Shown: in pieces, positions 7,890-15,625 of the stretch | Layout of the letters: the number at the start of each line of letters is the position of its first letter | Numbering within the stretch: the first letter of the stretch is position 1 | Assembly: GCA_021791455.1 (NCBI GenBank) | Contig: JAJYWM010000276.1 | Location: 1-17,988, forward strand | Direction of reading: 5' to 3' | Length of the DNA: 17,988 nucleotides | Origin: a bacterium | GTDB taxonomy: Bacteria; Chloroflexota; Dormibacteria; UBA8260; Bog-877 | The notes under the pieces: generated by a model | Told to the model about the DNA's origin: nothing | The model's input: the letters and a program-made list of their open reading frames with translations, nothing else | The model's database searches: none | Translations under genes and position numbers: made by a program

Positions 7890-8543
7890 GTGACATCGGT
7901 ATCCCAGGAGTCAGGGCTGCCCGTAGAAAGTCGCGCGGGACGGCACGGTGCGAAGGCAACCGTAACCAGCGTCGTGGGCACGATGTTGGGCGCCCTCCTG
8001 GTCTTGATCCTGCTCGGCGCAATCTTCGTGGCGGTGGCCTCCCGCACCAGTGGGCGCGGTGTCCCCAACGTCTTGGGCCACAGCGCCGTGGTGATCCTGA
8101 GTGGATCGATGACACCGACCTTCTCGGCTGGAGACCTGGTCATCGACTCCACCCCAGGTCCTGGGCAGGCGAGTCACCTGCACCAGGGTGAGATCATCAC
8201 ATTTGCCGCCGGACCGCCCGGTGCGCCGGCTTCGGTGCTGATAACTCATCGAATCTACAAGGTGAGCTACGTCGCGGTCCCTCCCTCCGGTAGGCGGGAG
8301 CCGCGCTACGAGACCAAGGGTGATGCCAATCCGGTGCCGGACGGCAACGCCGTGCAACCGGGTCAGGTCGTGGGCGTCTACGACTTCCGCGTGCCCTTCG
8401 GGGGCTACGTGCTCAACTTCCTGCACCAACCGATCGTGTTCATCCTCCTCATCTGCTCGCCGTTCGTGGTCCTGGTGCTGGCGGAGGCGTCGCGCCGCTG
8501 GCGTGCCGCCGGTGACGGCAACCACGGAGGAGCTGCGATGTAG
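7890..8543 (+). CDS. signal peptidase I, SipW/archaeal (Ser-His) type
   Basis: A 217-residue membrane peptidase. A long hydrophobic helix lies at about 27-50 and a second at 181-199, with the catalytic domain between them outside the membrane. The nucleophile is Ser73 in the ILSGSMTPT motif. The general base position is His120 in ITHRIYKV rather than Lys, which marks the SipW/ER-type subfamily. ETKGDANPVPDG (141-152) is the conserved Asp-containing box. SipW enzymes cleave a special signal peptide on TasA/camelysin-like surface proteins, and just such a protein is encoded 77 bases downstream, making a convincing enzyme-substrate pair. The start is GTG 7890, preceded by AGGGGG; no ATG, GTG or TTG lies upstream in frame before the stop at 7791. 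Confidence 0.9.
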   Translation: MTSVSQESGLPVESRAGRHGAKATVTSVVGTMLGALLVLILLGAIFVAVASRTSGRGVPNVLGHSAVVILSGSMTPTFSAGDLVIDSTPGPGQASHLHQGEIITFAAGPPGAPASVLITHRIYKVSYVAVPPSGRREPRYETKGDANPVPDGNAVQPGQVVGVYDFRVPFGGYVLNFLHQPIVFILLICSPFVVLVLAEASRRWRAAGDGNHGGAAM

Positions 8544-8577
8544 CGGGCGAAGGCGAGCGATGAGATCCAGAAGGGAA

Positions 8578-8596
8578 GAGCACGGAATGCGTGCTC
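8578..8596 (+). other. small hairpin between the signal peptidase and TasA-like genes
   Basis: GAGCAC and GTGCTC form a perfect 6-bp stem with a 7-base loop, 34 bases after the peptidase stop and 24 bases before the TasA-like start. No T-run follows. It could be an RNA-processing or stability element that lets the structural gene be expressed more strongly than the peptidase gene, but it is short enough to be chance. Confidence 0.3.
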
Positions 8597-8610
8597 AAAC
8601 GATAAGACGA

Positions 8611-8616
8611 AGGAGG
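8611..8616 (+). promoter_or_regulatory. strong Shine-Dalgarno fixing the TTG start of the TasA-like gene
   Basis: AGGAGG ends 4 bases before TTG 8621. This start gives a short positively charged head and a hydrophobic signal peptide, which settles the unusual TTG start. Confidence 0.75.
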
Positions 8617-8620
8617 AAGT

Positions 8621-9622
8621 TTGAGACTCTTCAACAGAAGGTCGACCATCGTGCTGGCCACAGTGGGGGCCGTCGGCGCCATCGCCGTGGCCGCGACGGC
8701 AGCCAGCTTCGCACTGTTTTACGACCCGATCGCGCCCCAGCATGTCACCTTCGCCGCCGGCAACGTGACCCTGAACCAGGCGTCGACGCACCACTGCACT
8801 TTCCAGAACATAGCTCCCGGCTTCAGCACCCAGGGCTATCCCGGCGGGGACCACAGCCAGGCCGCGTGCACCACCGACATCCAGTACACGGGTTCCCTGG
8901 ATGCCTTCCTGTCCCTGGACGTCACAGTGACAACCGGTGCGGGCACCGGTCAGACGGATACCGTCGCCTGCAACGGCGGCTCGACCTCAGGGACGATGAG
9001 CTGCGCCCCCCTCTACAACCCAGGTTTCGCCAGCCAGAAGGGAGTCGGCAGTCCCCTCGAGGTCTACGTGCTGGCCAATGGGGACAGCTATCAAGGTGAG
9101 AACGGGGGCACTCAGGCCTTCGGCATCGGCAACGATCAGACGATCACCGACCCGGGAACGGTGGGGGTTGACACCTCCTACACCGGGGCCTCTACCACGG
9201 GAATGGCAGCCAAGTGCGTCTCCACCACGGGCGTAGACTGCCCGGTCCAGGGAGGGTTCAAGTACCTGGAGTCCTACACCGTCTACGCCTACTGGCCACT
9301 GGACGAAAATGGCGACCAGAACGTGTACCAGAACTCCTGGGCGACCGTGACCCTCTCCGAGCATGCCGTGCAGGCCGCCGACAACGCCCTTTTCTCCTGC
9401 TCTACGATTCAGGATTCTCAGGGGCTCTTCGGCGGTGCCAACTACTATCCGCCCGACCAGCCCGAGGCCGGCTGGGGCGCAGGTTTCAGCGCCGGCAGCA
9501 GCAGCATGTACCCGGCCATCGGAAGCTGCCCGACAATCGACTCGACGACCAACGGCACGGACTGGACGCAGAGCACTCCTGGGTCGGAGCTCCTGCCGTT
9601 CTTCCATCCCGCGGCCTCCTAG
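8621..9622 (+). CDS. TasA/camelysin-like exported protein with SipW-dependent signal peptide
   Basis: A 333-residue secreted protein. The head MRLFNRR is followed by a hydrophobic stretch at 9-30 and then ATAASFALFYD with FAAGNVTLN at 44-52, which follows the SipW-substrate pattern (T.A.F.D, then a short gap, then AG..L). Cleavage is probably around residues 26-29. Near the C-terminus ATVTLSEHAVQAADN (241-255) matches the end of TasA-family beta-sandwich domains. In bacilli these proteins form biofilm fibres or act as surface metalloproteases; which applies here is unknown, and no HExxH motif is seen. Eight Cys (59, 83, 117, 128, 199, 207, 260, 303) are predicted in the mature part, an even number that would allow disulfides; Firmicute TasA has few or none. 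The peptidase gene directly upstream is the likely processing enzyme. Confidence 0.8.
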   Translation: MRLFNRRSTIVLATVGAVGAIAVAATAASFALFYDPIAPQHVTFAAGNVTLNQASTHHCTFQNIAPGFSTQGYPGGDHSQAACTTDIQYTGSLDAFLSLDVTVTTGAGTGQTDTVACNGGSTSGTMSCAPLYNPGFASQKGVGSPLEVYVLANGDSYQGENGGTQAFGIGNDQTITDPGTVGVDTSYTGASTTGMAAKCVSTTGVDCPVQGGFKYLESYTVYAYWPLDENGDQNVYQNSWATVTLSEHAVQAADNALFSCSTIQDSQGLFGGANYYPPDQPEAGWGAGFSAGSSSMYPAIGSCPTIDSTTNGTDWTQSTPGSELLPFFHPAAS

Positions 9623-9663
9623 CAGCAGTAGGACCAATTCCTGGTCCCAGGATGGGGCCGAAG

Positions 9664-9690
9664 GGGAGCGGGGCGATGGGCCCCGCTCCC
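9664..9690 (+). terminator. strong GC hairpin after the TasA-like gene
   Basis: GGGAGCGGGGC pairs perfectly with GCCCCGCTCCC across the 5-base loop GATGG, starting 41 bases after the stop codon. A G-T pair could extend the stem to 12. No T-run follows, as is usual for terminators in GC-rich actinobacteria-like genomes. It probably closes the peptidase/TasA-like transcript. In the rest of the 9623-9873 gap only a TAGGCT at 9855-9860 resembles a -10 element, and its TTGACC partner at 9837-9842 is only 12 bases away. Confidence 0.65.
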
Positions 9691-9873
9691 TCGTGGACTC
9701 CGGCTCTGGCCGGCGAGGCTTGTGGGCCGGGATCATGGATGGGTTGGGGGCCGGGGCCCGCGCAGCCGCGTTGGGGGGAACGTGAGATCCTGATGGCAAT
9801 GACGGGAGTGCGCCTGGCATGAGCTGGCTCAAGCCCTTGACCAACTCATCGCCCTAGGCTCGAGGGGGAGTCT

Positions 9874-11733
9874 GTGGTGTCACGGCACAGTGATGAATCG
9901 GCTGCGGCCAGGATCCGGTGGTCCCTGCGGGAGTCCCCTTTGGGATCGGCGCTGGGCTCCGATGGCTTGGACATTCTCGCCTCTTCCGCTCGTGTTCTCC
10001 ACGTGCCAGGGGGGGCCCCCCTGATCCGCCAGGGAGACCACGGTGATTCGGCCTACATCGTCTCCGCCGGGCGCATGAGGGTGAGTGTCTCAACCGCGGA
10101 GGGCGAGCTGGTTGAGTCGGAGGTTGGGCCGGGTGAGCTGATAGGGGAGATCGCCCTTATGGCGGACAGGCCCAGGACGGCGAACGTCACGGCGATCCGG
10201 GATTGCGAGGTGGTCGAGATACCCGCGACGGCCCTCAGCAGCTCGATCGCGCAGCATCCCGGTCTCGGCCGTTCCCTGTCGGGCCTGGTGGTGGATCGCC
10301 TGACGGCCCCACGGCCCGGCGCCACGGCTCACACGGTCAGGACCGTTGCCCTGGTCCCCCTGGACGACGGGCTCCCCACTGACACCGTTGGCCAGATCCA
10401 GACCGCGTTCTCAAAGCTGGGTGGGTGCGCGCTGGTCACCCCAGAGCTGGTAGCAGCCGCTCTGGGGTGGGAGCCCCTGGAAGCCGAGCTCGACCTGGAG
10501 CGGGCGAATCAACTCTCCCGATGGTGCAGCGAACAGGAGGCGCGGGAGAGATTCGTCCTCTACTTCTCAAGACCGGATCAGCCCCACTGGCGGGCGAGGT
10601 GCCTGCGCCAGGCGGACAGGACTCTGCTGCTGGCCGAGCTGCGGCCCACCTCGGGACCTTGGGCCAATTCCCTGGCGGGGTTGGTCGAGCCGTCGGACGG
10701 TGTGCGCCGGGAGCTCCTCATCCTCCATCCATCGGCGACAGCGCGGCCCGTCGACACCGCCGCGCTGTTGCGAGAGATCCCGGTCTCCGCTCACCACCAC
10801 GTGCGCTGGGGACGTCAGGACGACTTTGATCGGATGGCAAGGTTGCTGACCGGGCGGGGAACCGGCGTCGTCCTGGGCGGCGGGGCCGCTCGCGGTTGGG
10901 CGCACCTCGGCGTGCTGCGGGCGATGGACGAGCTGGGCTTCCCAATCGACGCCATCGGCGGCACCAGCATCGGCGCGGTGATGGCCGCTGCCTACGCCGT
11001 CTTCCCGCAGGCCGTTGAGCGGGAGGAGAGGCTTCGGGAGGGGCTGGCGCGAAGGCGCCGCCTGTTTCCCATGACCCTGCCGATCTCCTCCCTGTCCTCG
11101 GGTCACGCCATGACCGACGCCCTGCGATCCCCTGCCGGCTTCGGCGACCTCCAGATGGAGGATTGCTGGCTGCCGCTGTTCATGGTCTCCACCAACCTCA
11201 CTACGGCTCAGCCGAAGCTGCACCGAGAGGGCCCCATCTGGCGGGCGGCGCGAGCCAGCGCGTCCATCCCAGGGCTTTTGCCGCCTGTTTGCTGGGATGG
11301 CGAGCTTCTGGTCGATGGGGCGATTCTCGACAACCTGCCGGTCGGGGTCATGCACCAACTGCTCCAGGGAGGGCGCGTGATCGCGGTGGACGTGGAGCCC
11401 TCCATCGACCTCAGGGTCGGCCGGCCCTTCGAGCCGGCCATCTCCGGCTGGCGCCTGCTTCTCAGGCAGTGGAATCCGCTACGCGAAGCGCTGCAGGTTC
11501 CCAGGATGGCCGCGGTGGTGGGGCGCGCTCAGGCGGTTCGGGGCCCCGGCGACGGCCGTTCCAAACTCAGCGAGGACGCTGGTGACGTGCTTGTCCGGCC
11601 GCCCACGTCCGGCGCCAACGCCTTTGACTTCCGGCGCTTTGAGGTGTTGGTCGAAGCCGGCTACCGCCATGCCAAAGCGACCCTCGAAGGAGTGCCCAGG
11701 AGCCTGGGGCAGAGCCCCGCCGACCCCGTCTGA
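9874..11733 (+). CDS. NTE-like patatin phospholipase with N-terminal cyclic-nucleotide-binding domain
   Basis: 619 residues. Residues about 25-145 form a cNMP-binding domain, with cassette GEIALM (91-96) and PRTANV (100-105) including Gly91, Glu92 and Arg101. A middle region (150-325) ends in HHHVRWGRQDD, a stretch also seen before the catalytic domain of neuropathy target esterase relatives. The patatin domain starts at about 330: oxyanion loop LGGGAARG (334-341), nucleophile Ser365 in GGTSIGA, and dyad Asp481 in VDGAILDNLPV. All catalytic elements are intact. The family hydrolyses phospholipids or lysophospholipids at membranes; mycobacterial Rv2565 has a comparable layout. There is no signal peptide, so it is probably cytoplasmic or peripheral. 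GTG 9874 and GTG 9877 are both possible starts; GGGGGAG (9864-9870) is better spaced for 9877. The messenger probably comes from the nearby cyclase, which is an inference. Confidence 0.9.
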   Translation: MVSRHSDESAAARIRWSLRESPLGSALGSDGLDILASSARVLHVPGGAPLIRQGDHGDSAYIVSAGRMRVSVSTAEGELVESEVGPGELIGEIALMADRPRTANVTAIRDCEVVEIPATALSSSIAQHPGLGRSLSGLVVDRLTAPRPGATAHTVRTVALVPLDDGLPTDTVGQIQTAFSKLGGCALVTPELVAAALGWEPLEAELDLERANQLSRWCSEQEARERFVLYFSRPDQPHWRARCLRQADRTLLLAELRPTSGPWANSLAGLVEPSDGVRRELLILHPSATARPVDTAALLREIPVSAHHHVRWGRQDDFDRMARLLTGRGTGVVLGGGAARGWAHLGVLRAMDELGFPIDAIGGTSIGAVMAAAYAVFPQAVEREERLREGLARRRRLFPMTLPISSLSSGHAMTDALRSPAGFGDLQMEDCWLPLFMVSTNLTTAQPKLHREGPIWRAARASASIPGLLPPVCWDGELLVDGAILDNLPVGVMHQLLQGGRVIAVDVEPSIDLRVGRPFEPAISGWRLLLRQWNPLREALQVPRMAAVVGRAQAVRGPGDGRSKLSEDAGDVLVRPPTSGANAFDFRRFEVLVEAGYRHAKATLEGVPRSLGQSPADPV

Positions 11734-11743
11734 TCCGGCTAAC

Positions 11744-12397
11744 TCAGGTGGGTTGCAAAAGCCCCGTGGGGCATGCCACTCCGGTACCGGCCAGCCCGCA
11801 GTACCCGTGGGGATTCTTATGAAGGTACTGCTGGTGGTACTGCTCGGCGTAGTAGAACGGGCCCGACGCCATTATCTCGGTCGTGATGTGCCCCAGACCC
11901 GCTCGGTCCAGCTGCTCCTGGTAGGCCCTCTTCGACGCCTCGGCAAGCGCCAGCTGTTCCTCGCCGGCACAGTAGATTGCGGAGCGGTACTGGGTGCCCA
12001 GGTCGTTGCCCTGGCGCATCCCCTGGGTCGGGTCGTGCGACTCCCAGAACGTTTGCAGGAGGGCGGGATAGGTCACCTTGCTTGGGTCGAAGACGACCAG
12101 CACGACCTCCGCATGCCCCGTCATCCCGGTGCAGACCTCCTGGTAGGTCGGGTTAGGGGTGATTCCCCCGCTGTAGCCGACGGCCGTGGTGTGAACGCCG
12201 GGGAGCTCCCAGAAGAGGCGCTCGGCTCCCCAGAAGCAGCCCATGCCGAACACCGCCTGCCGCGACCCGGCAGGGAACGGCGGCACCAGGCGGTGCCCCA
12301 ACACCGGGTGCACTCCCTCCACCGCCATCATCTCGGCGCGACCAGGCAGGGCCCTGGCCAGGGAGGGCAGCTCCGCTTGCTTGACGCTCATCTTCAT
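11744..12397 (-). CDS. msrA: peptide methionine-S-sulfoxide reductase MsrA
   Basis: Repairs oxidised methionine (S-epimer) in proteins using thioredoxin. With the ATG at 12397 the protein has 217 residues. The catalytic Cys54 lies in GMGCFWGAE, the substrate pocket motif is [14 protein letters not shown] follows, and the two resolving Cys (200 and 209) are in the C-terminal [13 protein letters not shown], as in the three-Cys E. coli-type enzyme. ATG 12397 is chosen because GAGGTGAG lies 7 bases before it; an in-frame ATG at 12442 would add 15 residues without a good ribosome site. The gene is on the same strand as the upstream ABC permease with a 79-base gap, so it may be the last gene of that transcript or have its own promoter. 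It converges with the patatin gene, with only 10 bases between the stops. Confidence 0.95.
   Translation of the reverse strand: MKMSVKQAELPSLARALPGRAEMMAVEGVHPVLGHRLVPPFPAGSRQAVFGMGCFWGAERLFWELPGVHTTAVGYSGGITPNPTYQEVCTGMTGHAEVVLVVFDPSKVTYPALLQTFWESHDPTQGMRQGNDLGTQYRSAIYCAGEEQLALAEASKRAYQEQLDRAGLGHITTEIMASGPFYYAEQYHQQYLHKNPHGYCGLAGTGVACPTGLLQPT
11757..11772 (-). terminator. hairpin plus T-run at the end of msrA
   Basis: Read on the minus strand, GCCCCACGGGGC is followed by TTTT, inside the last codons of msrA (stop at 11744). The stem is 4-5 bp with a tiny loop, so it is weak. On the plus strand GGGGC-AGA-GCCCC (11706-11718) lies at the end of the convergent patatin gene and may serve the opposite direction. 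Confidence 0.3.
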
Positions 12398-12476
12398 AGT
12401 CTCGCTCACCTCAGAAATCAACCGGCTGCCCCACGCTACCACTCCCGACCCGTGCGGGGCCCGAGAACCATCATCA

Positions 12477-13256
12477 TCACTCCCACCTGAACAGGGTGGT
12501 CGCCAGGATTCCGGTCACCACCGCCCACGCGAGGATAAGGACGAGGGACCCGCCGGGCAGAGGTCGTCCCTCCATGACCGAGCGCAGTGAGGAGCTGAGG
12601 GCTGCCGCCGGCAGAACCCTCGCCACCGGTTGTACGAGCCCTGGCAGCTGCCGCAGCGGCAGGGCGATGCCACCGAGGATGAGAAATATCAGGTAGAGGC
12701 CGTTGGCGCCCCCCAGGGTCAGCTCGGCCCGCAGCGCCCCGGCCATGGTGAGCCCAATCGCGGCGAAGGTGAAGCTGCCAACCAGGAGCAGCACCAGGTC
12801 GAGCCCCCAGCTGCCCACGGCGCTCCAGCCGAAGGCGAAGTGGGCGATGACAACGATCAGCACGACCTGCCCCACCTCCACCAGCACGACGGATGCCGCC
12901 TTGGCCAGCACCAGGGAGGATCTGCTGAGTGGCGTACCCCCCAGTCGCTTGAGCACCCGGTAGTAGCGCTGATACGCGGTCGAGATTCCCAGGGTGACCA
13001 TCCCTGTCGACATCACCGCCAGGGTGAGCACTCCAGGCACCAGGAAATCGATGGGCCGTCCCCTGACCGACGGCAGGACCCTGAAGCTGGCGAAGAACAC
13101 CAGGATCAGGACCGGCAGCACCAGAATCACGAGGAGGTTCTCGGGCTGACGGAGAAGAAGCGTGAGCTCCGCTCTGAGTTGACCCCGGAACGAGCGCCAG
13201 AAGCCACTTCCGCGCGGTCTGGGGAGGCGATCATCGACGCTCATCACCCGGCTCAC
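12477..13256 (-). CDS. ABC-2 type transporter permease
   Basis: A 259-residue integral membrane protein with six hydrophobic segments: about 41-57, 68-92, 112-137, 147-170, 180-197 and 235-252. This is the normal length and topology of DrrB/NodJ-like ABC-2 permeases, and the [10 protein letters not shown] loop after the second helix is typical of the family. It pairs with the ATPase whose gene ends one base before this start, giving a small-molecule or lipid exporter. The substrate is not readable. GTG 13256 abuts the ATPase stop and has GGGGG upstream; ATG 13244 is an alternative start. The pair is the last part of a tight operon with a two-component system, which suggests that the response regulator controls expression of the exporter or that the exporter protects against the stress being sensed. 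Confidence 0.9.
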   Translation of the reverse strand: MSRVMSVDDRLPRPRGSGFWRSFRGQLRAELTLLLRQPENLLVILVLPVLILVFFASFRVLPSVRGRPIDFLVPGVLTLAVMSTGMVTLGISTAYQRYYRVLKRLGGTPLSRSSLVLAKAASVVLVEVGQVVLIVVIAHFAFGWSAVGSWGLDLVLLLVGSFTFAAIGLTMAGALRAELTLGGANGLYLIFLILGGIALPLRQLPGLVQPVARVLPAAALSSSLRSVMEGRPLPGGSLVLILAWAVVTGILATTLFRWE

Positions 13257-14210
13257 CTAGGCCCCCTCATCGGTCAGGTCCAGGAATACTTCCTCAAGGG
13301 ACGAGCGACCGATCCGAAGCTGGTTGAAGGCTATCCCGTCGCGGGCGAGCAGGGCCGTGAGCTCGGCCGCGACGCGGGGAGGCTCGTCGCAGGCGAAATC
13401 GTAGGCGCCATGGCCCCGCTCGAGGACTCTAACCACCCCCGGCAACCGCCCCAGCGCAGCCACGGACTCCTGCGTCAGCGGCTCTCTGAGCTGCAGCTGC
13501 ACTTGCTCCGGGCCGGCTCCGGCCCGCAGCCGTTCGGGCGAGTCGAAGGCGACCAGAGTGCCTCCCTTGATGACGGCGACCCTGTCGGCCAGCCGTTCCG
13601 CCTCCTCCATGGAATGCGTGGTCAGGACCACCGTCACCCCCAGCGCCTGGCGCTCCTTGATGACTTCCCAGGTGAGGAGCCTGGCCCTTGGATCCATTCC
13701 GGCAGTGGGTTCGTCCAGGAAGAGGATCAACGGAGTGCCGATCAGGGCCAGGGCCAGCGAGAGCCGCTGTTTCTCGCCTCCGGAGAGCTGGCGGTAGAGG
13801 CGGTCTCCCCGGTCGCTGAGGCCCACCCTCTCCAGCAGGTCCGAGATGGGCTCCGGGCGGGCGAAGTAGGACGAGAACAGTTGCATCGCCTCCCGGACCC
13901 GGATCGTGGGGTATATGCCGCCCTCCTGCAGCATGAGGCCCATCAGCGGGCGCACGGACGCATGGTCCGCGACCGGGTCAAGACCAAGAACCGATATCCG
14001 CCCCTCATCGGGCCGCCGGTACCCCTCGATCATCTCGATGGTGGTGGTCTTGCCCGCCCCGTTGGGGCCGACCACGGCGATCAGCTCGCCGGCTTCCACC
14101 TCCAGATTGAGGGCTCGAACCGCCGGCTTGCCCCGATATGACTTGCCCACATCGCGCAGCGAGATGGCGGGAGTACGCCGGCCTGGGTGGTCCACCGCGG
14201 GCGGCGTCAC
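13257..14210 (-). CDS. ABC-2 exporter ATPase (DrrA/CcmA type)
   Basis: From GTG 14210 the protein has 317 residues. Walker A GPNGAGKTT is at 48-56, the Q-loop in LMLQEGGIYP at about 92-101, signature LSGGEKQ at 142-148, Walker B LILFLDEP at 161-168, and the switch His in TTHSMEEA. The C-terminal 80 residues are the usual DrrA-type extension. The GTG overlaps the TGA stop of the response regulator gene (GTGA), a common sign of translational coupling; a longer frame reaching 14318 would overlap the regulator by more than 100 bases and is unlikely. A second GTG at 14195 is also possible. Partner permease lies directly downstream. Confidence 0.92.
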   Translation of the reverse strand: MTPPAVDHPGRRTPAISLRDVGKSYRGKPAVRALNLEVEAGELIAVVGPNGAGKTTTIEMIEGYRRPDEGRISVLGLDPVADHASVRPLMGLMLQEGGIYPTIRVREAMQLFSSYFARPEPISDLLERVGLSDRGDRLYRQLSGGEKQRLSLALALIGTPLILFLDEPTAGMDPRARLLTWEVIKERQALGVTVVLTTHSMEEAERLADRVAVIKGGTLVAFDSPERLRAGAGPEQVQLQLREPLTQESVAALGRLPGVVRVLERGHGAYDFACDEPPRVAAELTALLARDGIAFNQLRIGRSSLEEVFLDLTDEGA

Positions 14211-14926
14211 TGCTGGAGGTGTGCTCCCGGAGCGAGGTCCACTCGGTAACCCACACCGAAGACCGTGTTGATGCGAAACGGCAGGCTCGGGAACGCCTCG
14301 AATTTCTCCCGGAGCCATCGGATGTGGACGGCGACCGTCTTGCTGTCCCCGTGAAAGTCGGTGCCCCAGACCGCTCGCAGGAGCGCCTCGCGACTGTGGA
14401 CGCGCCCAGGATTGCTGAGCAGGTAGAAGAGAAGGTTGAACTCGCGGGGACTCATCTTCACCTCCAGCTGGTCCAGGGACACTCTTCTCGAGGAGCGGTC
14501 CAGCACGAACCCGTCCACCCGGATGCGCTCGGCCGGCAGGGACGGCCGGCTGCTCCTCTGAGACCTGCGCAGCAGGGCGTCGACTCTGGCCATGAACTCC
14601 CCGACCCCGAAGGGCTTGGTCATGTAGTCGTCGGCACCCAGGCTCAGGCCGCTCACCTTGTCATGCTCCGCCGTCCGGGCGGTCAACATCAGAATCGGCA
14701 CGTCAGACTCCTCCCGGAGCGCCCTGCAGACCTCCTCTCCGGAGAGCTCCGGCAGCATCAGGTCGAGTACCACCAGATCCGGTGGCCGGGCGCGCGCCAG
14801 AGCGAGCCCCTGGGTGCCCGAGCTGGCCTCGGAGACGACGTAGCCCTTGGCGGCGAGGTTGTAGCGCAGGGTCATGCGCACCGCCTCTTCGTCCTCTATC
14901 AGCAGGATTCGACGCCCCGATCCCAT
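14207..14926 (-). CDS. OmpR/PhoB-family response regulator
   Basis: DNA-binding regulator of 239 residues from ATG 14926. The receiver domain (4-118) has acidic residues Glu11 and Asp12, phospho-acceptor Asp55 (VVLDLMLP), Thr82 and Lys104 (TKPFG), all intact. The winged helix is about 135-235, with AVWGTDFHGDSKTVAVHIRW spanning the recognition helix. The partner kinase is encoded two genes upstream, with phoU between them. The set resembles RegX3/PhoP control of phosphate genes. TTG 14947 is an alternative start but has GAAGG directly against it; ATG 14926 gives the usual short N-terminus. No phosphate transporter gene is in view, so the targets are unknown. Confidence 0.93.
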   Translation of the reverse strand: MGSGRRILLIEDEEAVRMTLRYNLAAKGYVVSEASSGTQGLALARARPPDLVVLDLMLPELSGEEVCRALREESDVPILMLTARTAEHDKVSGLSLGADDYMTKPFGVGEFMARVDALLRRSQRSSRPSLPAERIRVDGFVLDRSSRRVSLDQLEVKMSPREFNLLFYLLSNPGRVHSREALLRAVWGTDFHGDSKTVAVHIRWLREKFEAFPSLPFRINTVFGVGYRVDLAPGAHLQQ

Positions 14927-14950
14927 CGTGGTCGCCTGGTGCGGCAACCT

Positions 14951-15616
14951 TCAGCCCAGCTCGACCAGGCGGCCGGTCTCCAGGAACACCACATCCTCGG
15001 CGATGTTGGTGACGCGATCCGCGATGCGTTCCAGATTGTGGGCGATGAAGAGAAGGTTGGTGGCCGGGTAGGCCCACTCCGGATGCTCTCGCATGGTTTC
15101 CACCAGATCGTCGAAGACTCGATGGTAGATGCGGTCGATCCGGTCATCCCGGGCGGCGATGTCCTGGGCTCGGCGGACATCCGGGGTGATTATGGTGTCC
15201 ATGATGTCCCGCACCTGATCCTCGACATACCGTCCCAGCCGGATTATGGTGTCGGCCCCCGGCCGCGAGGGCAGTTCGATGAGGGGCAGGGCGTAGCGGG
15301 CGCAGCTCTTGGCGTGGTCACCCATGCGCTCCAGTTCCGAGGCGATCAACAGCAGCCCGAAGATCGCGTGCAGGTCGCGACCCGACGGATGCCTGAGCTC
15401 CAGCACCTCGATGCCGCGCTCGCGTTCCAGGCGGTGCCGATCGTTGATCTCCAGGTCCCCTGAGATAACCCCCCGCAGCCTGTCTCCGTCCCTGTCCTCC
15501 AAGCCGCCCATCGCCCCGGCGACCCCCTCGGCGACGAGCTGGCCCAGAAGGCGCACCCCGTCTCGCCGGGCGGCTAGCTCGGCTCCCAGGTCCAGGGTGA
15601 CTTCTGCCGACTCCAC
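14951..15616 (-). CDS. phoU: PhoU phosphate signalling protein
   Basis: A 221-residue all-helical protein made of two similar three-helix bundles, the normal length for PhoU. Metal-cluster motifs are present in both halves: ELERMGDHAKS (94-104) and NLERIADRVTNIAED (194-208). PhoU links the phosphate transporter state to the histidine kinase and holds it inactive when phosphate is plentiful. Here the gene sits between the kinase (9 bases upstream) and the response regulator (24 bases downstream), rather than with pst genes. The start is GTG 15616, with only a weak ribosome site, so translation may depend on read-on from the kinase gene. Confidence 0.93.
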   Translation of the reverse strand: MESAEVTLDLGAELAARRDGVRLLGQLVAEGVAGAMGGLEDRDGDRLRGVISGDLEINDRHRLERERGIEVLELRHPSGRDLHAIFGLLLIASELERMGDHAKSCARYALPLIELPSRPGADTIIRLGRYVEDQVRDIMDTIITPDVRRAQDIAARDDRIDRIYHRVFDDLVETMREHPEWAYPATNLLFIAHNLERIADRVTNIAEDVVFLETGRLVELG

Positions 15617-15625
15617 GCTTGGATC

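Noticed and set aside
7822..7893. 23-codon frame from GTG 7822 ending in ATGTGA over the peptidase start, a possible leader peptide
   Set aside because: It has a GGAAGGAGAG upstream, but the spacing is only 1-2 bases, the peptide is Ala/Arg-rich without regulatory codon runs, and no attenuator structure is visible.
9214..9822. 202-codon plus-strand frame overlapping the TasA-like gene and its terminator
   Set aside because: It is out of frame with a gene that has a strong ribosome site and signal peptide, runs through the hairpin, and is Arg/Gly/Pro-rich.
11582..12490. 302-codon open frame on the plus strand across msrA
   Set aside because: It overlaps both the patatin end and all of MsrA, whose catalytic and resolving Cys motifs are unmistakable.
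12630..14141. 503-codon open frame on the plus strand opposite the ABC-2 genes
   Set aside because: It is antisense to an ABC ATPase and permease with intact motifs. The protein is His/Gln/Asp-rich with no recognisable fold, a typical mirror frame.
14138..15463. 441-codon open frame on the plus strand opposite the response regulator and phoU
   Set aside because: It spans two well-supported minus-strand genes and their junction and has no motifs.
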